Program-made: the position numbers and the translations under genes
Notes under the pieces: generated by a model
What the model was told of the DNA's origin: nothing
Databases searched by the model: none
What the model saw: only the letters and a program-made list of their open reading frames with translations
In this document: in pieces, positions 1 through 10,215 of the stretch
How the letters are laid out: each line of letters opens with the position of its first letter
How positions within the stretch are numbered: the stretch's first letter is position 1
Source: Saccoglossus kowalevskii
Taxonomy: Eukaryota > Hemichordata > Enteropneusta > Harrimaniidae
Assembly (NCBI RefSeq): GCF_000003605.2
Contig: NW_003128924.1
Span: forward strand, 1 to 22,201
Direction: 5' to 3'
DNA: 22,201 bases

Positions 1-320
1 AAACCTGTATTCATTTTTACTATAAAATAATTTTGATTAAGATCTATAGCCAATAGGAAATTATGATTTGGTCCAAAATAAACAAAGAAATTAAAAAAAA
101 AATTTAACAGGAACAGTATTTGCATTCAAAATGTTAATATACAGTGTACTATCCCTGGTTGTTCCAGTTAACTGCCGAACATCGGACGTGGTTATAGAGA
201 GCTGATAGCCCCAGGACCTGTCATTTTAAAGAGACCTACGTAAAATATATGTATTAAATCAATGCAATGTTTTTTCTTTGGTTGGGTAACCTTCTGCCAA
301 GATCTTGTTTGTTTTTCCAG
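1..320. other. AT-rich non-coding DNA
   Basis: No reading frame, RNA gene or repeat is recognisable here. The stretch is AT-rich with short A-runs near 94-105. Its last 25 bases (about 296-320) form a pyrimidine-rich tract ending in CCAG, which is the possible splice acceptor of the short exon candidate that follows. Confidence 0.6.
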
Positions 321-355
321 TCAAAGTACTGCCACTTAACACTTCAATTGGGGAG
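321..355 (+). CDS. Possible short internal exon (35 nt), unidentified gene
   Basis: A strong acceptor-like tract (TTGTTTGTTTTTCCAG, ending at 320) is followed by 35 nt and then a good donor, GGGGAG then GTAAAT at 356. Two frames are open. One, entered with two leftover bases, reads KVLPLNTSIGE and ends on a codon boundary (phase 1 in, phase 0 out). The other reads SKYCHLTLQLG and ends with two leftover bases. The first would join in phase to the candidate exon at 7345. No protein family is recognised from so few residues. Splice-like AG...GT pairs arise often by chance in AT-rich DNA of this length, so the call is tentative and rests only on the quality of the two sites and the open frame. 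Confidence 0.2.
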
Positions 356-2659
356 GTAAATGGCCATTAAAGTTGGGCTCCTGACATTTTCAACTTGCCA
401 TGCTGTGATCAGTATATCAGTAAAACAAGGGTCAGAGAATAGTGTACAGCTGCTCTTCGATGTTTGGTATAAATCAGTTTACGGGGGAAGAGACTAAATA
501 AGGTATAAAACCAGTTGATGGATTAGATGTGTCTGGGTTAGACAAGTTTTTTATTAAGTATCGTATTTGGTCCAGGGCTTGTGGGTGCCATGAGGGCAAT
601 ATTTTTCTTGATGCTCTACCTCGGTACCTTGGTGCATTTTAAATTTAACTTCACAATTTCATGAGACCAAGGCATGTTTTGCCTCAACAACTATATGTTC
701 AACCCCTGTTGGTTCAATTGTGTCACATGCGAGTCAAAAAAAAAAAATGTTGTTTTAGTTTGATTTGGGTACACCACTACACTGAACCATTATATGAATT
801 TTAACTTTTCAACAAGTAATTTATATACATACATTTGCATTAAAGAGCAAATTTTTCCCTATTTTTACCTGTTGAGTCTGAGTTGACCTGGTTTACTGTG
901 ATTTTTATGCTAGATGGTGCATAATCTTCATACCTTACCATGGAAAATAAATTGCTAACATTATTTGAGTAATAGAAGCCCAAGGCAAGCTCCAGATCAA
1001 AGGAGAGCGCACACGTTCCCTGGGTGTCTGTTCTTTTACTGGTCTGAGGTTTAAATTTATGATGGGGTGTTGAAGCCCTTTTCTTTGTCCGTCTTCCTGC
1101 CCAGATAATGTTTTTCAGCAGCTCTTAATCCTCTATATTAGGGTAAAGGGTAAAACTGACACGTGAGCAGTGTGTGGCATCCAAGGCATTATGGTCCACC
1201 ACTGATGCGCAGAGATCTTTCGTGATGCAGCTACTTTTTCTCCTTCCCTGGAGCTTCATTGACTCAATACAAAATTGCACACTAAAAAAGTTACCCAGTA
1301 AATTATCTTTAAATACTACACAGTTGAGGAGTTTTCAATTTGAAAACTAAATGTAAAATATAATGAAAATCAGGGGCCACAACACTGAGCAATCTTGATT
1401 GTTTGATTCCATTTCGAGTGAAGATCCGTACAAAATACATCCTGTTAGAGAACACTCTGCAAGTTGGACACCTGGATGGTTCAGTGGACTTGGTGTTGAA
1501 TTTCAGATCAAGGTGAACCATTGATTATGGCCTACCCTTATCAACATTAATCGCTAGAAAACAAATCCAAAAAATAACAATCATTGTCGTCATGATAGAA
1601 AAATAATAGTTGTAGATCTCTCAGTGAATTTCAAACAAAATTATATCATTTGCATCTTCTTCATGTTGGCGTATCCCAAGATTAACTGGATGTAATCTAT
1701 TCAGAAACTTGTTCTTAATCTGTATAAGTGAAGAAAAAATTCTCCCCTCCTTGTGATAACATACAATAGTGTTCCATTTATAGATTCCAAGGTTCCATTA
1801 GAAATTTGACTTGTCTATAAACTTGTAATAAAATGTCTTGTGGACACCTAGGTAACCTGACACACAACTAAATGAAAGTTATGTTTATTAGCTGCCTCTC
1901 TGCTGTTTCTTAAAGTATTCTCTCATTCCTTAGAATGGTGTCAAGGACATGTCCATGTGAAGCCAGTTATTATAAAAATAGCTCAGTGGTATAATACACA
2001 GCGCCCTCTATAGTTTGCTGTTAACATTTATTTTTAACTTGAACTTCTAGTCATGCCTAAACTTTTATTTTTCTGAAGAGAATTTGTCTCTAACAAACTT
2101 TATATATCTTATTTAAAAAAAATTTTGTACAAACACATTTTTTTCAGAAAATAAGGTGATCATGAGCTAAAGCTCAATAAGACATTTAATATGTCTATTT
2201 GGTTCAAAAATAAAATTATTGGAATATACCGAGGATACATAAAAATTTTCAAATATTACACTAAAATTAAAAATTTTGAATAGTCATAAAAAAAAATTAC
2301 GATAATACAGCACAAAATGAAATGCAAATTGATCTGTGACACTGCGAGTTAATAAATCCATTGGATTATTATTTATCGTCAACTACAAACGTCCTCGTAG
2401 ACCACAACTAAGTATTCGTTCAATTAAACAATAAAATTTACAAATATGTGTCTTTCCTGATTGATTTGCTATATACAATAATAATCACTGATAATTTAGT
2501 GTTTTCTATTGATCATCAAACATATACCATACATTGTGCTACAGAATCAATATTTTTGGTTTTCAATAAATCATAATCAAGTTTGGCCCTCAGTAAGTTA
2601 AAAGTGTATATTAAACAACAATATTAAAAATTTATGTGTTTTTGTCAAAACTTCATCTT
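356..2659. other. Intergenic or intronic DNA without recognised features
   Basis: This 2.3-kb stretch shows only short open frames (the longest, 70 codons on the minus strand at 1309-1521, has no known motif). Bases 965-1290 are somewhat richer in G+C than the surroundings, but I found no splice-bounded open segment there that stands out. Bases 2080-2620 are extremely AT-rich with many A and T runs. I see no tandem or inverted repeat of note. Confidence 0.55.
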
Positions 2660-2790
2660 TAAAGGGCAGCAGTCGTCGTGTCGCATCCTGTTCGATATGG
2701 GACTCATAGCGACGTATACAACACATGTAAAATACATTGTTTATTTACATGAAATTTGAACACGCGCTGCGCAACGACCACCGCGCTTTA
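2660..2790 (-). mobile_element. Degenerate TA-flanked MITE, family 1, copy A
   Basis: The 131-bp element is bounded by TA on both sides and starts TAAAGGGCAGCAGTCGTCG. Its right end, read on the minus strand, starts TAAAGCGCGGTGGTCGT, so the ends form an imperfect terminal inverted repeat. It is related to the elements at 7003-7159 and 10845-11007: its minus strand contains a diverged form of their internal CATGTGTTGTTATCG segment. It is clearly richer in CpG than the flanks. It has no coding capacity, so it would be a non-autonomous DNA transposon. Its divergence from the other two copies suggests it is the oldest, and orientation is assigned only from the internal match. Confidence 0.5.
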
Positions 2791-3259
2791 AATATATAGA
2801 TTTCAGTAATTTACCATCATGACTGCTCCAGTTATGTTTCTTTTGATTCCCTGACACCTCACATTGAATCTACTGCAAGTGAAAACATTGAATGATCCAA
2901 GGCTTTTTAATATAATGGTGAGTGAGATCAGGGTTACTGGACTGTTATATGACTTGATTTGACAACATTCTTCACATGTAATAAATTACACATACATCAA
3001 AACAATCTCTTATTCGTTGTATCACATTACTGATGAGTTTAAAGGAATGGATGCCTTGGAATACTTGACATGGTCCCCTGTCTCAGGGTCACTGCTTAAA
3101 TTCTCTGACTACTATCTACTGTGGAACACACGTTCTGTTCATTTCACCCAAGATTCCAAACCTTGACCAAATCTACTCACTGCACTCTGCTCTCTGTCCA
3201 ATTATATCCTAGAAATTATGAAGGTAATTCTTCCATTCAAAATTGATGATCTTCGTTCT
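2791..3259. other. Non-coding DNA between MITE and minisatellite
   Basis: A TTTCAG acceptor-like site at about 2801-2806 is followed by a 28-codon open frame ending in TGA near 2892, with AATAAA about 90 bases later. The acceptor tract is weak and the residues match nothing known, so I do not call a terminal exon. From about 3110 onward the sequence becomes G-poor and grades into the TCTAA-based array. Confidence 0.4.
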
Positions 3260-4130
3260 AACTTTTCTGTTTTCACCACTCCACTTCACTTTATCTAAAA
3301 GTGAGTCTAATATGATCTACACTATTCAATATATATTTCACAAAAGTCATTCCATCCTACTCTCATTACACTATTCTATTGCATATCGCTCACTCAAATA
3401 CAATCTAATTCAACCAAGTCTAATCTTCTCTAATCACAGATAATCTGAACTAATCTATACGATTCTATTCCACACCACTCAAATAAAATAAAATCTAAGC
3501 AAGTCTAATCTAATCTACCCTAATCAAAGCCAATCTGTTCTAATCTACACTTTTCTATTCCACATCACGCCACCCCAATGCTAATCCAACCAAATCTAAT
3601 CTACTCTTGTCACAGCTAATCTGAACTAATGTATACTATTCTATTTCACACCACTCCAATACAATCTAATCTAAGCAAGTCTAGCCTAATCTAATCTACT
3701 CTAATCACAGAAAATCTGAACTACTAATCTATACGATTCTATTCCACACCACTCCAATAAAATAATCTAAGCAAGTCTAGTCTAATCTAATCCACATCAC
3801 TCCACTCCAATGCAATCTAATTCAACCAAGTCTAACCTAATCAACTCTAATCAGAGCAAATCTGATCTGGTCTAATCTACACTTTTATATTCCACATCAC
3901 TCCCTTCAGTACAATCTAATTCAACCATGAAGTCTAATCTACTCTAATCACAACTAATCTATACAATTATATTTCACACCACTCCAATAAAATGCAATCT
4001 AACAAGTCTACTCTAATCCCCTCTAATCCAAGCCAATCTGATCTTATCTAATCTACACCATTCTATTCCACACCACTCCACTCTAATACAATCACTTTAA
4101 CTAAATCTAATTTATTCTAAGCCAACATAC
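3260..4130. repeat. G-poor minisatellite, about 90-bp period, built on TCTAA
   Basis: An anchor, CACACC or CACATC, recurs at about 3471, 3561, 3647, 3745, 3793, 3893, 3975 and 4069. Most spacings are 82-100 bp; one half-length step of 48 bp marks an internal deletion. Each unit runs through several TCTAA/CTAAT pentamers, a CACAGCTAATCTGAACTAAT segment, a TCTATTCCACACCACTCCAA segment and a CAATCTAATCTAAGCAAGTC segment. Copies are diverged and the left edge is gradual. The plus strand has only about 5-8 percent G. The structure suggests a pentamer array that was later amplified as a 90-bp higher-order unit. No transcript or protein is indicated. Confidence 0.85.
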
Positions 4131-4548
4131 GCTCTATTATATTGTAGTCTTCTATATGTAAGCTTTGTTTTTCTAATAATAGCTAAGAGAATCAATACAA
4201 TCAGAATGGTTCATATTCCATATGATATTACTTTAATATTTATTAATATTTCCAGATCCATGCATGAATAAACCATCCATATCATGATACAGACAAAACT
4301 ACATTATTCAAATATTGTATTTATTAATAAACTAATAAACTCAGACAATCGTGTATTTTCTGTTATCAAAGTTATTGCAACAGCGGGTTTTCAGTTTCAG
4401 TTTTAAAATATTTGCTTTTTGTATCTCTTACTGTATAAGCCTTTTGTAGTCTGATGTCTTCTGTGTTACATTATGTTAAATAGTGTTTCATGACCTCATC
4501 TTGAACTTTCCTGATATTTGTTTTCATTTCTGTGGTGTTAATTGGCCT
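4131..4548. other. AT-rich non-coding DNA
   Basis: No gene-like signal is visible. The segment carries short local AT palindromes such as the TATTAATATT stretch near 4238, but no tandem or long inverted repeat. Confidence 0.55.
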
Positions 4549-4739
4549 TGCATGACCCCTAAAGGTCACACATCCTTGCCATTTTTGGGGGAAAATTCAA
4601 TGTGAGTGAGAATTTCTCTATCATTTTTTTAAAAAAATGTACATTTTGTATTCAGTTGCCAGTTATGGCAAAGATAGAATTACAATATTGAAAATACCCC
4701 AGAAAGTACCAGGATGTGTGACCTTTGGGGGGTCATGCA
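4549..4739. mobile_element. MITE, family 2, with about 50-bp inverted arms
   Basis: The left arm begins TGCATGACCCCTAAAGGTCA at 4549. The right arm, read on the minus strand from 4739, begins TGCATGACCCCCCAAAGGTC. Both continue through CACACATCC and a GGGG-run to a TTTTCAAT-like end, giving arms of about 50 bp with roughly 80 percent identity around an AT-rich centre of about 85 bp. There is no coding capacity. No clear target-site duplication was found, so the ends are set by the outer limit of the inverted match. A single arm of the same family lies at 8729-8770. An apparent 79-codon minus-strand frame over the right half (4680-4919) is read through the arm and is not a gene. Confidence 0.65.
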
Positions 4740-5444
4740 TAAAACGTATTTAAAACTCAGAACAAAACTTGAGAGATTTGATTCATAGCCCGGAAACAAG
4801 CTGATTTGTCTATCATTGTATTTCCACCATGTTTCTTTGGCAACTAGCATATTTCCATGGCAACAAGAACCCATCCTTTTCCAATTACTTAGATGTGTCA
4901 CAGAACAGATTGCTTTCATGTAGAATCATTCAGTAGATAATCTGTCATAAAAAAAATTGTTGTTTGTTGTTTTATCAAATAAAATTGTGTTTAGTGTATA
5001 TATCTTGGTATTTGGAAATATTTTCCTTTACAATGTGATTTCTTCTAAATAAAGTGAAAAAATAATAATATTCATTGTTTTAAATCAAATCTCAACATTT
5101 TTAAATGTTGCTATACAGAGCAGAGAAATGTTTGGTGAGATATTTTCCCTTTATTGTCAAATATAAATAACTTTGGTTGATAACAAGAGTCAAGTATTGA
5201 AAAAAATACAGCATTTCTGATAAAAGTAAAAATTTAAATTGTTTATAAAATTCTCCAACATTTATTTGTAGCTACTTTGTATTACTCTATATCATGTTTT
5301 TGCAATATTTAAATAATAGGAGGATATTTTGTCCAAAATATAGTACTTAAAATGTGAATAATTTCATGTGAATTATACAAAATTATTAAAAGCAGAAAAA
5401 ATTCTTGATTATTGCTCAAAATGTTTCAAATTGCAGTAGTGTTG
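4740..5444. other. AT-rich non-coding DNA
   Basis: Apart from the two X-box-like motifs at 4831-4864, annotated separately, this is plain AT-rich sequence. An 18-bp perfect palindrome of the form CAACATTT-TT-AAATGTTG lies at 5093-5110. No gene was recognised. Confidence 0.55.
4831..4864 (+). promoter_or_regulatory. Two RFX/X-box-like motifs 20 bp apart
   Basis: GTTTCTTTGGCAAC (4831-4844) and ATTTCCATGGCAAC (4851-4864) both approximate the RFX-family X-box, whose full form is close to GTTNCCATGGNAAC. Their starts are exactly 20 bp apart, about two helical turns, so both would face the same side of the DNA. The match to the motif is seen in the sequence. Binding by an RFX factor, and any target gene such as a ciliary gene, is inference. 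Confidence 0.35.
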
Positions 5445-5458
5445 GTTACCATGGTAAC
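5445..5458. promoter_or_regulatory. Perfect palindromic X-box (RFX-type) motif
   Basis: GTTACCATGGTAAC is a perfect 14-bp palindrome and a textbook-type RFX binding motif. It sits inside a longer imperfect palindrome, TAGTGTT...AACACTA (about 5438-5462), broken only by two extra G bases on the left side. No gene start is recognisable near it, so a regulatory role is inferred from the motif alone. Confidence 0.45.
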
Positions 5459-7002
5459 ACTAGAGCATCAGATATTTATGTAAATTGTGTATACGCAAAT
5501 TCAGTCAGATGAATTTATGGTTGTAGGGATAAGCAGATGTCTTCTGTGATACCCTCTGTGGGAGAGTGTCAATCTTCAATAAGCTAGGGAGGCTGTAATT
5601 AACTTGAGTAGGGCTGTCTAAAAAAGCAATCGTATCCTGAAAGCATGTCATCCCAGTGAGGGAACTAAGTCTGTGCGTTTTGTACTGATACAAGGCGAAA
5701 CTTGGAGTTATTTGTCCTGAAATTGGTTTGTGCTGGAAAACATACCTGAAATTAACGGATCGGCGCTCAGGAATTAAATTCCAGGGAATGTAAGTTGGGT
5801 TTTATCGATGGAAGTAGAATCGGTGAGTTCAGCGTATCTTATTTTTGTGGAATTTTGATGTGACATTCTTTTGAATGTAGTTTTACTGCCAACTAACTGA
5901 TAAATATGAAGCGTGGAATAGAATGGGATATTTTTGTCACTCTCACTTATATTGCTTCCACTTTATACAGAACAGTTTTTGGATGGATTTTTGATTGGTC
6001 TGCTGATGATTTTGTTTTTTGTCATCTTTTTGTGTGGCTTGTATTTAGAGTATCATCCTTAAATCAGGATTGTTTATATAGAAATGGGAATGTTATGGTC
6101 GCTGAATAAAACAAATACCATATGCCTTAAAATAAACAGACACTGTGTGCATTTTATTGCCTATAACCAAACCATGTGTAATTGCAGAACTGAACAGAGG
6201 ATCAAACTTCTGTCTTCACTGTCATGCCATTCATGTATCTATTCTCCGCAGTCAGTTCGGATAACCAAATGTTTGTGCAGCGTATTTAGCTTTCTGTGAT
6301 TAAAAAAAACAAAAAACATTTAATAGATGATGCAAACAAAAACAGAATTTTGGTAAAATAATAAAATAAAATTTTATTCTTCAGAAACAAACAGAGCTAA
6401 ACTCTAAATTACAGATCATTTTTTTTTTTTTGAACAGCCTTTTTCCCCACCAACTACCCGGTGAAAATTTTTTGTTAGTATTTTCATATAATTTTTTTTT
6501 TTAATTTTTGCTTAAATGGTTGTAATTCTCCTCCTACTGGTTGAAAAATAATATGAAAAGATGTTAATTTTGCAAAATATGATTTAAGTTGACTTTGGCA
6601 TTATGTTTCCTGACTTATTATCAGACATGTTAGTGATGAAGCAATATGAAGGATAAGTTTTGATTTTGGTGGTTGACAAGTTATTTTTTATGGTGTAGAG
6701 TTGAAGTGTTGAGGTCATAGACCAGTCTTGTGATCATCTAGGGTTTCTTTCTCTGTCTCTTTTCATGAGAATGTTCTATTCTTACAGAGGGGTGGAATGC
6801 GTGTTAAACATGTATAGGTTCGTTGATTATAGAAATGTTGTTGAAAAAGTTTTCCTCATGGAATCCAGGGTCTTGGGCAATACCATTTGAGCGTGTAGCT
6901 AATGAGATTTCGAGAGTGCAAGAAAAAATTGATAATTATATATCAAAGTTAATTACTTACATTAATGACAGGTGTACATGTATCTATGGATAAAAGTTGT
7001 TT
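5459..7002. other. Non-coding DNA without recognised features
   Basis: Short open frames here (up to 71 codons, around 5906-6299 on the plus strand) have no recognisable domain. A splice-bounded open segment at 5771-5822 has a poor acceptor tract and is not called. The 6300-6520 part is rich in A and T homopolymers. A good acceptor-like site, TTCTATTCTTACAG, ends at about 6786, but no convincing donor follows. No repeat element was recognised. Confidence 0.5.
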
Positions 7003-7159
7003 TAAAGCCAGGGGGGAGTCATCTGCGCATTTGTCAGATGGCCACAGCGTCAGTATAGCGTGTCATTGTTTACAAACAAACATCTACCCATGAACCTTTT
7101 TAGCATGTGTTGTTATCGTCGCTTGGGACGTGTGCGCAGGTGACGACCCTCCCGCTTTA
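7003..7159 (+). mobile_element. TA-flanked MITE, family 1, copy B
   Basis: The 157-bp element is bounded by TA. Its 27-bp ends (7003-7029 and 7133-7159 on the minus strand) match at 21 of 27 positions and both finish in CTGCGCA. The internal segment (GTGTCATTGTTTACAAACAA, CTACCCATGA, TTTTAGCATGTGTTGTTATCG) is shared at high identity with copy C at 10845-11007, in the same orientation. There is no coding capacity. TA flanks suit a Tc1/mariner-type target, but TA is too short to prove this. The element is a CpG-rich island in AT-rich surroundings. Confidence 0.75.
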
Positions 7160-7344
7160 GTGATCCAACATACAGTGGATGCCTGTTTCAATTTATGTTT
7201 GTTTAGAGATGTGCTTTTAATAGAGTAAATATGGTAGTGTGTTTTTATCAAAACCATGAAAAAAATATTTGTAATTCTAAAAAAAAACACTATCTATGTA
7301 CATGTATGTGTCAAACTTAGATGTCATACATTTAATTATTGCAG

Positions 7345-7393
7345 TCCCTCCAACTTGATGTGAAAGATCACCCATCTATGAAAGATGAGAATG
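7345..7393 (+). CDS. Possible short internal exon (49 nt), unidentified gene
   Basis: The segment follows an acceptor-like TTTAATTATTGCAG and is followed by a donor, AATG then GTATGT. Only one of three frames is open; it reads SLQLDVKDHPSMKDEN and ends with one leftover base (phase 0 in, phase 1 out). The peptide is polar and protein-like, unlike most translated AT-rich noise in the window, but I do not recognise the family. The candidate at 321-355 can end in phase 0 and the one at 14567-14614 can start in phase 1, so the three can be joined without a frame break. That agreement could be chance. RNA evidence would decide. Confidence 0.28.
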
Positions 7394-7566
7394 GTATGTT
7401 CTTAATATCTTGGTTTGGGTGTTTGTTCTATTCAATCTGCAAATCCCCCCTCCCCAAAAAAATAGGAATTTGTAAATTAATGAATAGAGTGTTCTAGAAA
7501 AAAGGACTTCCACTGATTTATTGATTATCAGATGTCATTATTGAGACTCCTTGTTTAGCACAGTTT
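7394..7566. other. Spacer between candidate exon and SINE fragment
   Basis: This short AT-rich stretch has a C-run and A-run near 7445-7462. No feature is recognised. Confidence 0.5.
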
Positions 7567-7700
7567 AGTCAATAATGTCTTTCCTGTCTTCCAAAACATG
7601 GTATTCCGTTTGAGAGACTGGTTCATACACATGTACTCTCAATTAGCAACTCAGAAAAAAAAAAGTCAGCAGGGAAAGCAGTGAATTCAATAACCAGAAA
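7567..7700 (+). mobile_element. 5'-truncated SINE copy
   Basis: This segment matches the body and tail part of the SINE at 21037-21268. Shared blocks include GTCAAT, a CCTGYCTTYCAAA stretch, a CAYGGTAT stretch, ACTGGTTCA followed by CACA, CAATTAGCA, and AGGGAAGC or AGGGAAAGC. The tRNA-like head with A and B boxes is absent, as expected of a copy cut short at its 5' end during reverse transcription. An A-rich tract further on (about 7736-7750) may be the original tail with intervening change, but I end the element where the clear match ends. Confidence 0.6.
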
Positions 7701-8049
7701 TGTCATCTAGCACGAAAAATATTTAAATGAAACTAAATAAAAAAAAAAGAAAGCTGTGGTACTGGCTGTTATAACAGAGTAAACTGACGATGAATAAACT
7801 TGAGTTGAAATCCTAAGGGTTGAATGGCAAGACTATTCCACTCGTCAAGATACATTTAATACTAATAAATGTGACTTTTGATTATTCTTTTATACCCTGT
7901 TTGCACTGTAAGTATCACATCTCTCTAATCAAGGGAGATGGAAGCTCAAAAATGTTGTTTTGGTAGAATATTAAGTTCAACAAATTCTTACAGATATATC
8001 TGTACTAACTTTCTATCAGGCTGATTTTGTATGGACATAGAGAAAACAC
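7701..8049. other. Non-coding DNA without recognised features
   Basis: AT-rich sequence with an A-run at about 7739-7750. No gene, repeat or structured element was recognised. Confidence 0.5.
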
Positions 8050-8590
8050 AGTACCAGTATTTGCAATAGTTTCAATAAATGTTGCCTTCTCAGTTTCAGT
8101 TTATTTGTTTTTCCTCTTAAAATCTTGGCCATGTGTGTTTCTAATTAACTGCTCATGGCCAATATGTAATTTGAACAAAGTTATTTTAGATCCTGTTTTG
8201 TTGCCTTCACAAGTTTTGATCAAAAAAGTCAGTAAATATTAACAAATTTAAGTATTTTCAGTCTGAAATAGTAGCCAACAAAAATAGCATAGTGAATCAT
8301 TAAAATATGACTTATTTTGACCAGAGATACATATCTGTAATGCCCTGCCCTGCTACTGTAACAGACCAAATGTATTTTCAATAATGGTGATAAATTCTGT
8401 CTTCTCAGTTTCAGTTTATTTGTTATTCCTCTTAAAATCTTGGCATGTGTGTTTCTAATTAACTGCTCATGGCCAACATGTAATTTGAACAAAATCATTT
8501 TAGATCCTGTTTTGAAAAGTTTGATCAAAAAAAGTTGGTGAATATCATCAAATTTAAGTATTTTCAGTCTGAAATAGTAGTCAACAAAAT
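8050..8590 (+). repeat. Two-copy direct duplication, about 315 bp apart
   Basis: A block of roughly 200-235 bp occurs at 8050-8285 and again at 8363-8590. The core from CTTCTCAGTTTCAGTTTATT (8086 and 8401) to GTCTGAAATAGTAG is close to 90 percent identical. The second copy lacks about ten bases around 8203-8213. Some 75 bp of unrelated sequence lies between the copies. The open frames across this region (71 codons plus strand, 127 codons minus strand) simply read through the duplication: the minus frame contains the peptide YYFRLKILKF twice. They show no domain and are not called as genes. Confidence 0.8.
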
Positions 8591-8728
8591 TCAGAGCAAA
8601 TTTTTCTAACAAATTACTTCATTTAATATTGTAATATTTTGTAAACGAGCTCAGATTTTATATAAATGCATCTGGGATAAGATAACATTCAGTCTAATTT
8701 TGTCTAATCAAATAGACCTTAGGCTTAT

Positions 8729-8770
8729 TGCATGACCCTTGAAAGTGACACATCCTGGTACTTTTGGCAG
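8729..8770 (+). mobile_element. Solo arm of MITE family 2
   Basis: TGCATGACCCTTGAAAGTGA followed by CACATCCTGGTACTTTTGG matches the arms of the element at 4549-4739 (especially the right arm, which also has CACATCCTGGTAC). No matching inverted arm is found downstream within 200 bp, so this is a remnant or a one-armed derivative. It directly abuts the 50-bp duplicated segment that starts at 8771. Confidence 0.55.
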
Positions 8771-8910
8771 TTATTCTAGGATCTCATATAATAGCAGTAA
8801 TTTTCAATTTTTAACAAGTTCAAATCTTTTTGCTTGCTGTAATCAGGATTTTGTTGAGATTTATTCTAGGATCTCATATAATAGCAGTAATTTTCCATTT
8901 TCGATAAGTT
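8771..8910 (+). repeat. 50-bp direct repeat pair, 90 bp apart
   Basis: TTATTCTAGGATCTCATATA plus the following ATAGCAGTAATTTTC occurs at 8771 and at 8861. Each copy continues to a similar AAGTT end at 8820 and 8910. The first 35 bases are identical and the last 15 differ at a few positions. The near-identity points to a recent local duplication of 90 bp, with the intervening 40 bp not duplicated further. Confidence 0.85.
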
Positions 8911-10215
8911 GGTGCTGAAATTAGGATAGTGAGTTAAACTGCATAGAAGTGACATTCTACCCTGGTTCATTTAATTTAAACCATAGTATATTGAATCTAC
9001 ATATTACTTAAATAAAAGCCTGCAAAATTAAATGTACTTTTACCCTTCTGAACTCGTGATTTTTATTCCGATCGTGATAGTAACTGTTGTGGACTGAATA
9101 TAAAGACTTTATCTTGCCTTTGGCTTCAGTCCTCTTATACAATTACTACTACGTGCATATTGTATGGATTTTTGAAAGTGGTTTTACGCTTGATGGAAAC
9201 TATTTGTTGTTACACGACTGTGTCTATTAAAATTCAGTTTCTAGAGAGTGTCATAAGGGGCGATTGCATTTTGTCTATTGTTTGCAGATTGTCAACATAA
9301 GATTCATTGATGCGTGAATTTTTGAGTACCTAGTCCAAATTTAAAATTACAGTTTTAAATGCATTGTGTGCTCGCTTTTTACATTAAGTAGCTATTGTGG
9401 AAGTCTTTTTTTTTTATTCTAAAATTAGGTCATTATTATTGACTCCTGTGCTCTGATAGGTTAAATTGTCTACATCTGTGGGCATTATATTATGATAAAT
9501 ACCCCTTGTATGAATTTTCTACTTATAAATGGGATTATTGTTTATAGATAATCAGAATTATGATTTTGTTGCTAATAAATTGGTTGCTTCATTTTCATTG
9601 TTTGTTCATATGTGAAATTGACATTTCCTTCCTTATTTGAGTTACAATCTCTGCCGAAAATGTTTCCAATTTCTATTAATATCAGAGAGAAAGTCCCCAA
9701 TCAATTACTTAAAATGACTCTAAAATGAATGCTACACACAAAAAAAAAAAATATTTAACATGTTCTTCGTTATCTAACACATCAGTTAAAAATATGTGGT
9801 GCAACTTTATTTTAGTTTTTCAATTCAATTTTCATTATATATTTTCATTTAAAATTCAATTTTCATCAAGAAAAAAACACAACACAGCATGATTGTTTGT
9901 TTATATAGAACCCCCCTAAAAAGAAAACGAGAAATTGGCTCAACTATTCCAAATCTACTAATAGCTTGTCCTTTAAAAGAAACTGATCTAGCCTCTTACA
10001 ATACAATGCCAACAGCTGCACATTAATCAAAAAAAAAAAGTTTCGTGACTGTTCACAACTTTGTTTTGCTGAAACCTTGAAGGTTATTTTAATAGTTTAA
10101 TGGACCATGCCATCCAAATTGGTTGCCCAGCGTAAATAGAGCAGAAAAAACAACGATTTGTTGATAGATGAAAAAAATAAAACACTGTGTGTGACTTTAA
10201 TACATAGGTGCCCTG
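8911..10215. other. AT-rich non-coding DNA
   Basis: No gene-like or mobile feature was recognised. Bases 9820-9870 have a small local repetition of ATTCAATTTTCAT. Homopolymer runs occur near 9408 (T), 9740 (A) and 10029 (A). Confidence 0.55.

Noticed and set aside
2807-2894. Possible terminal exon with TGA and a downstream AATAAA
   Set aside because: Weak acceptor, unrecognised peptide, and it lies next to an old MITE; AATAAA is very common in AT-rich DNA.
3260-4130. CRISPR array
   Set aside because: Units are diverged and contiguous with no constant repeat alternating with unique spacers; the surroundings are eukaryotic.
5771-5822. Open 52-nt segment ending at a GTGAGT donor
   Set aside because: The acceptor side (GGATCGGCGCTCAG) lacks a pyrimidine tract and the peptide is not recognised.
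8229-8612. 127-codon open frame on the minus strand, the longest in the window
   Set aside because: It reads through both copies of an AT-rich direct duplication, is rich in K, I, L and F as AT-rich noise is, and shows no domain.
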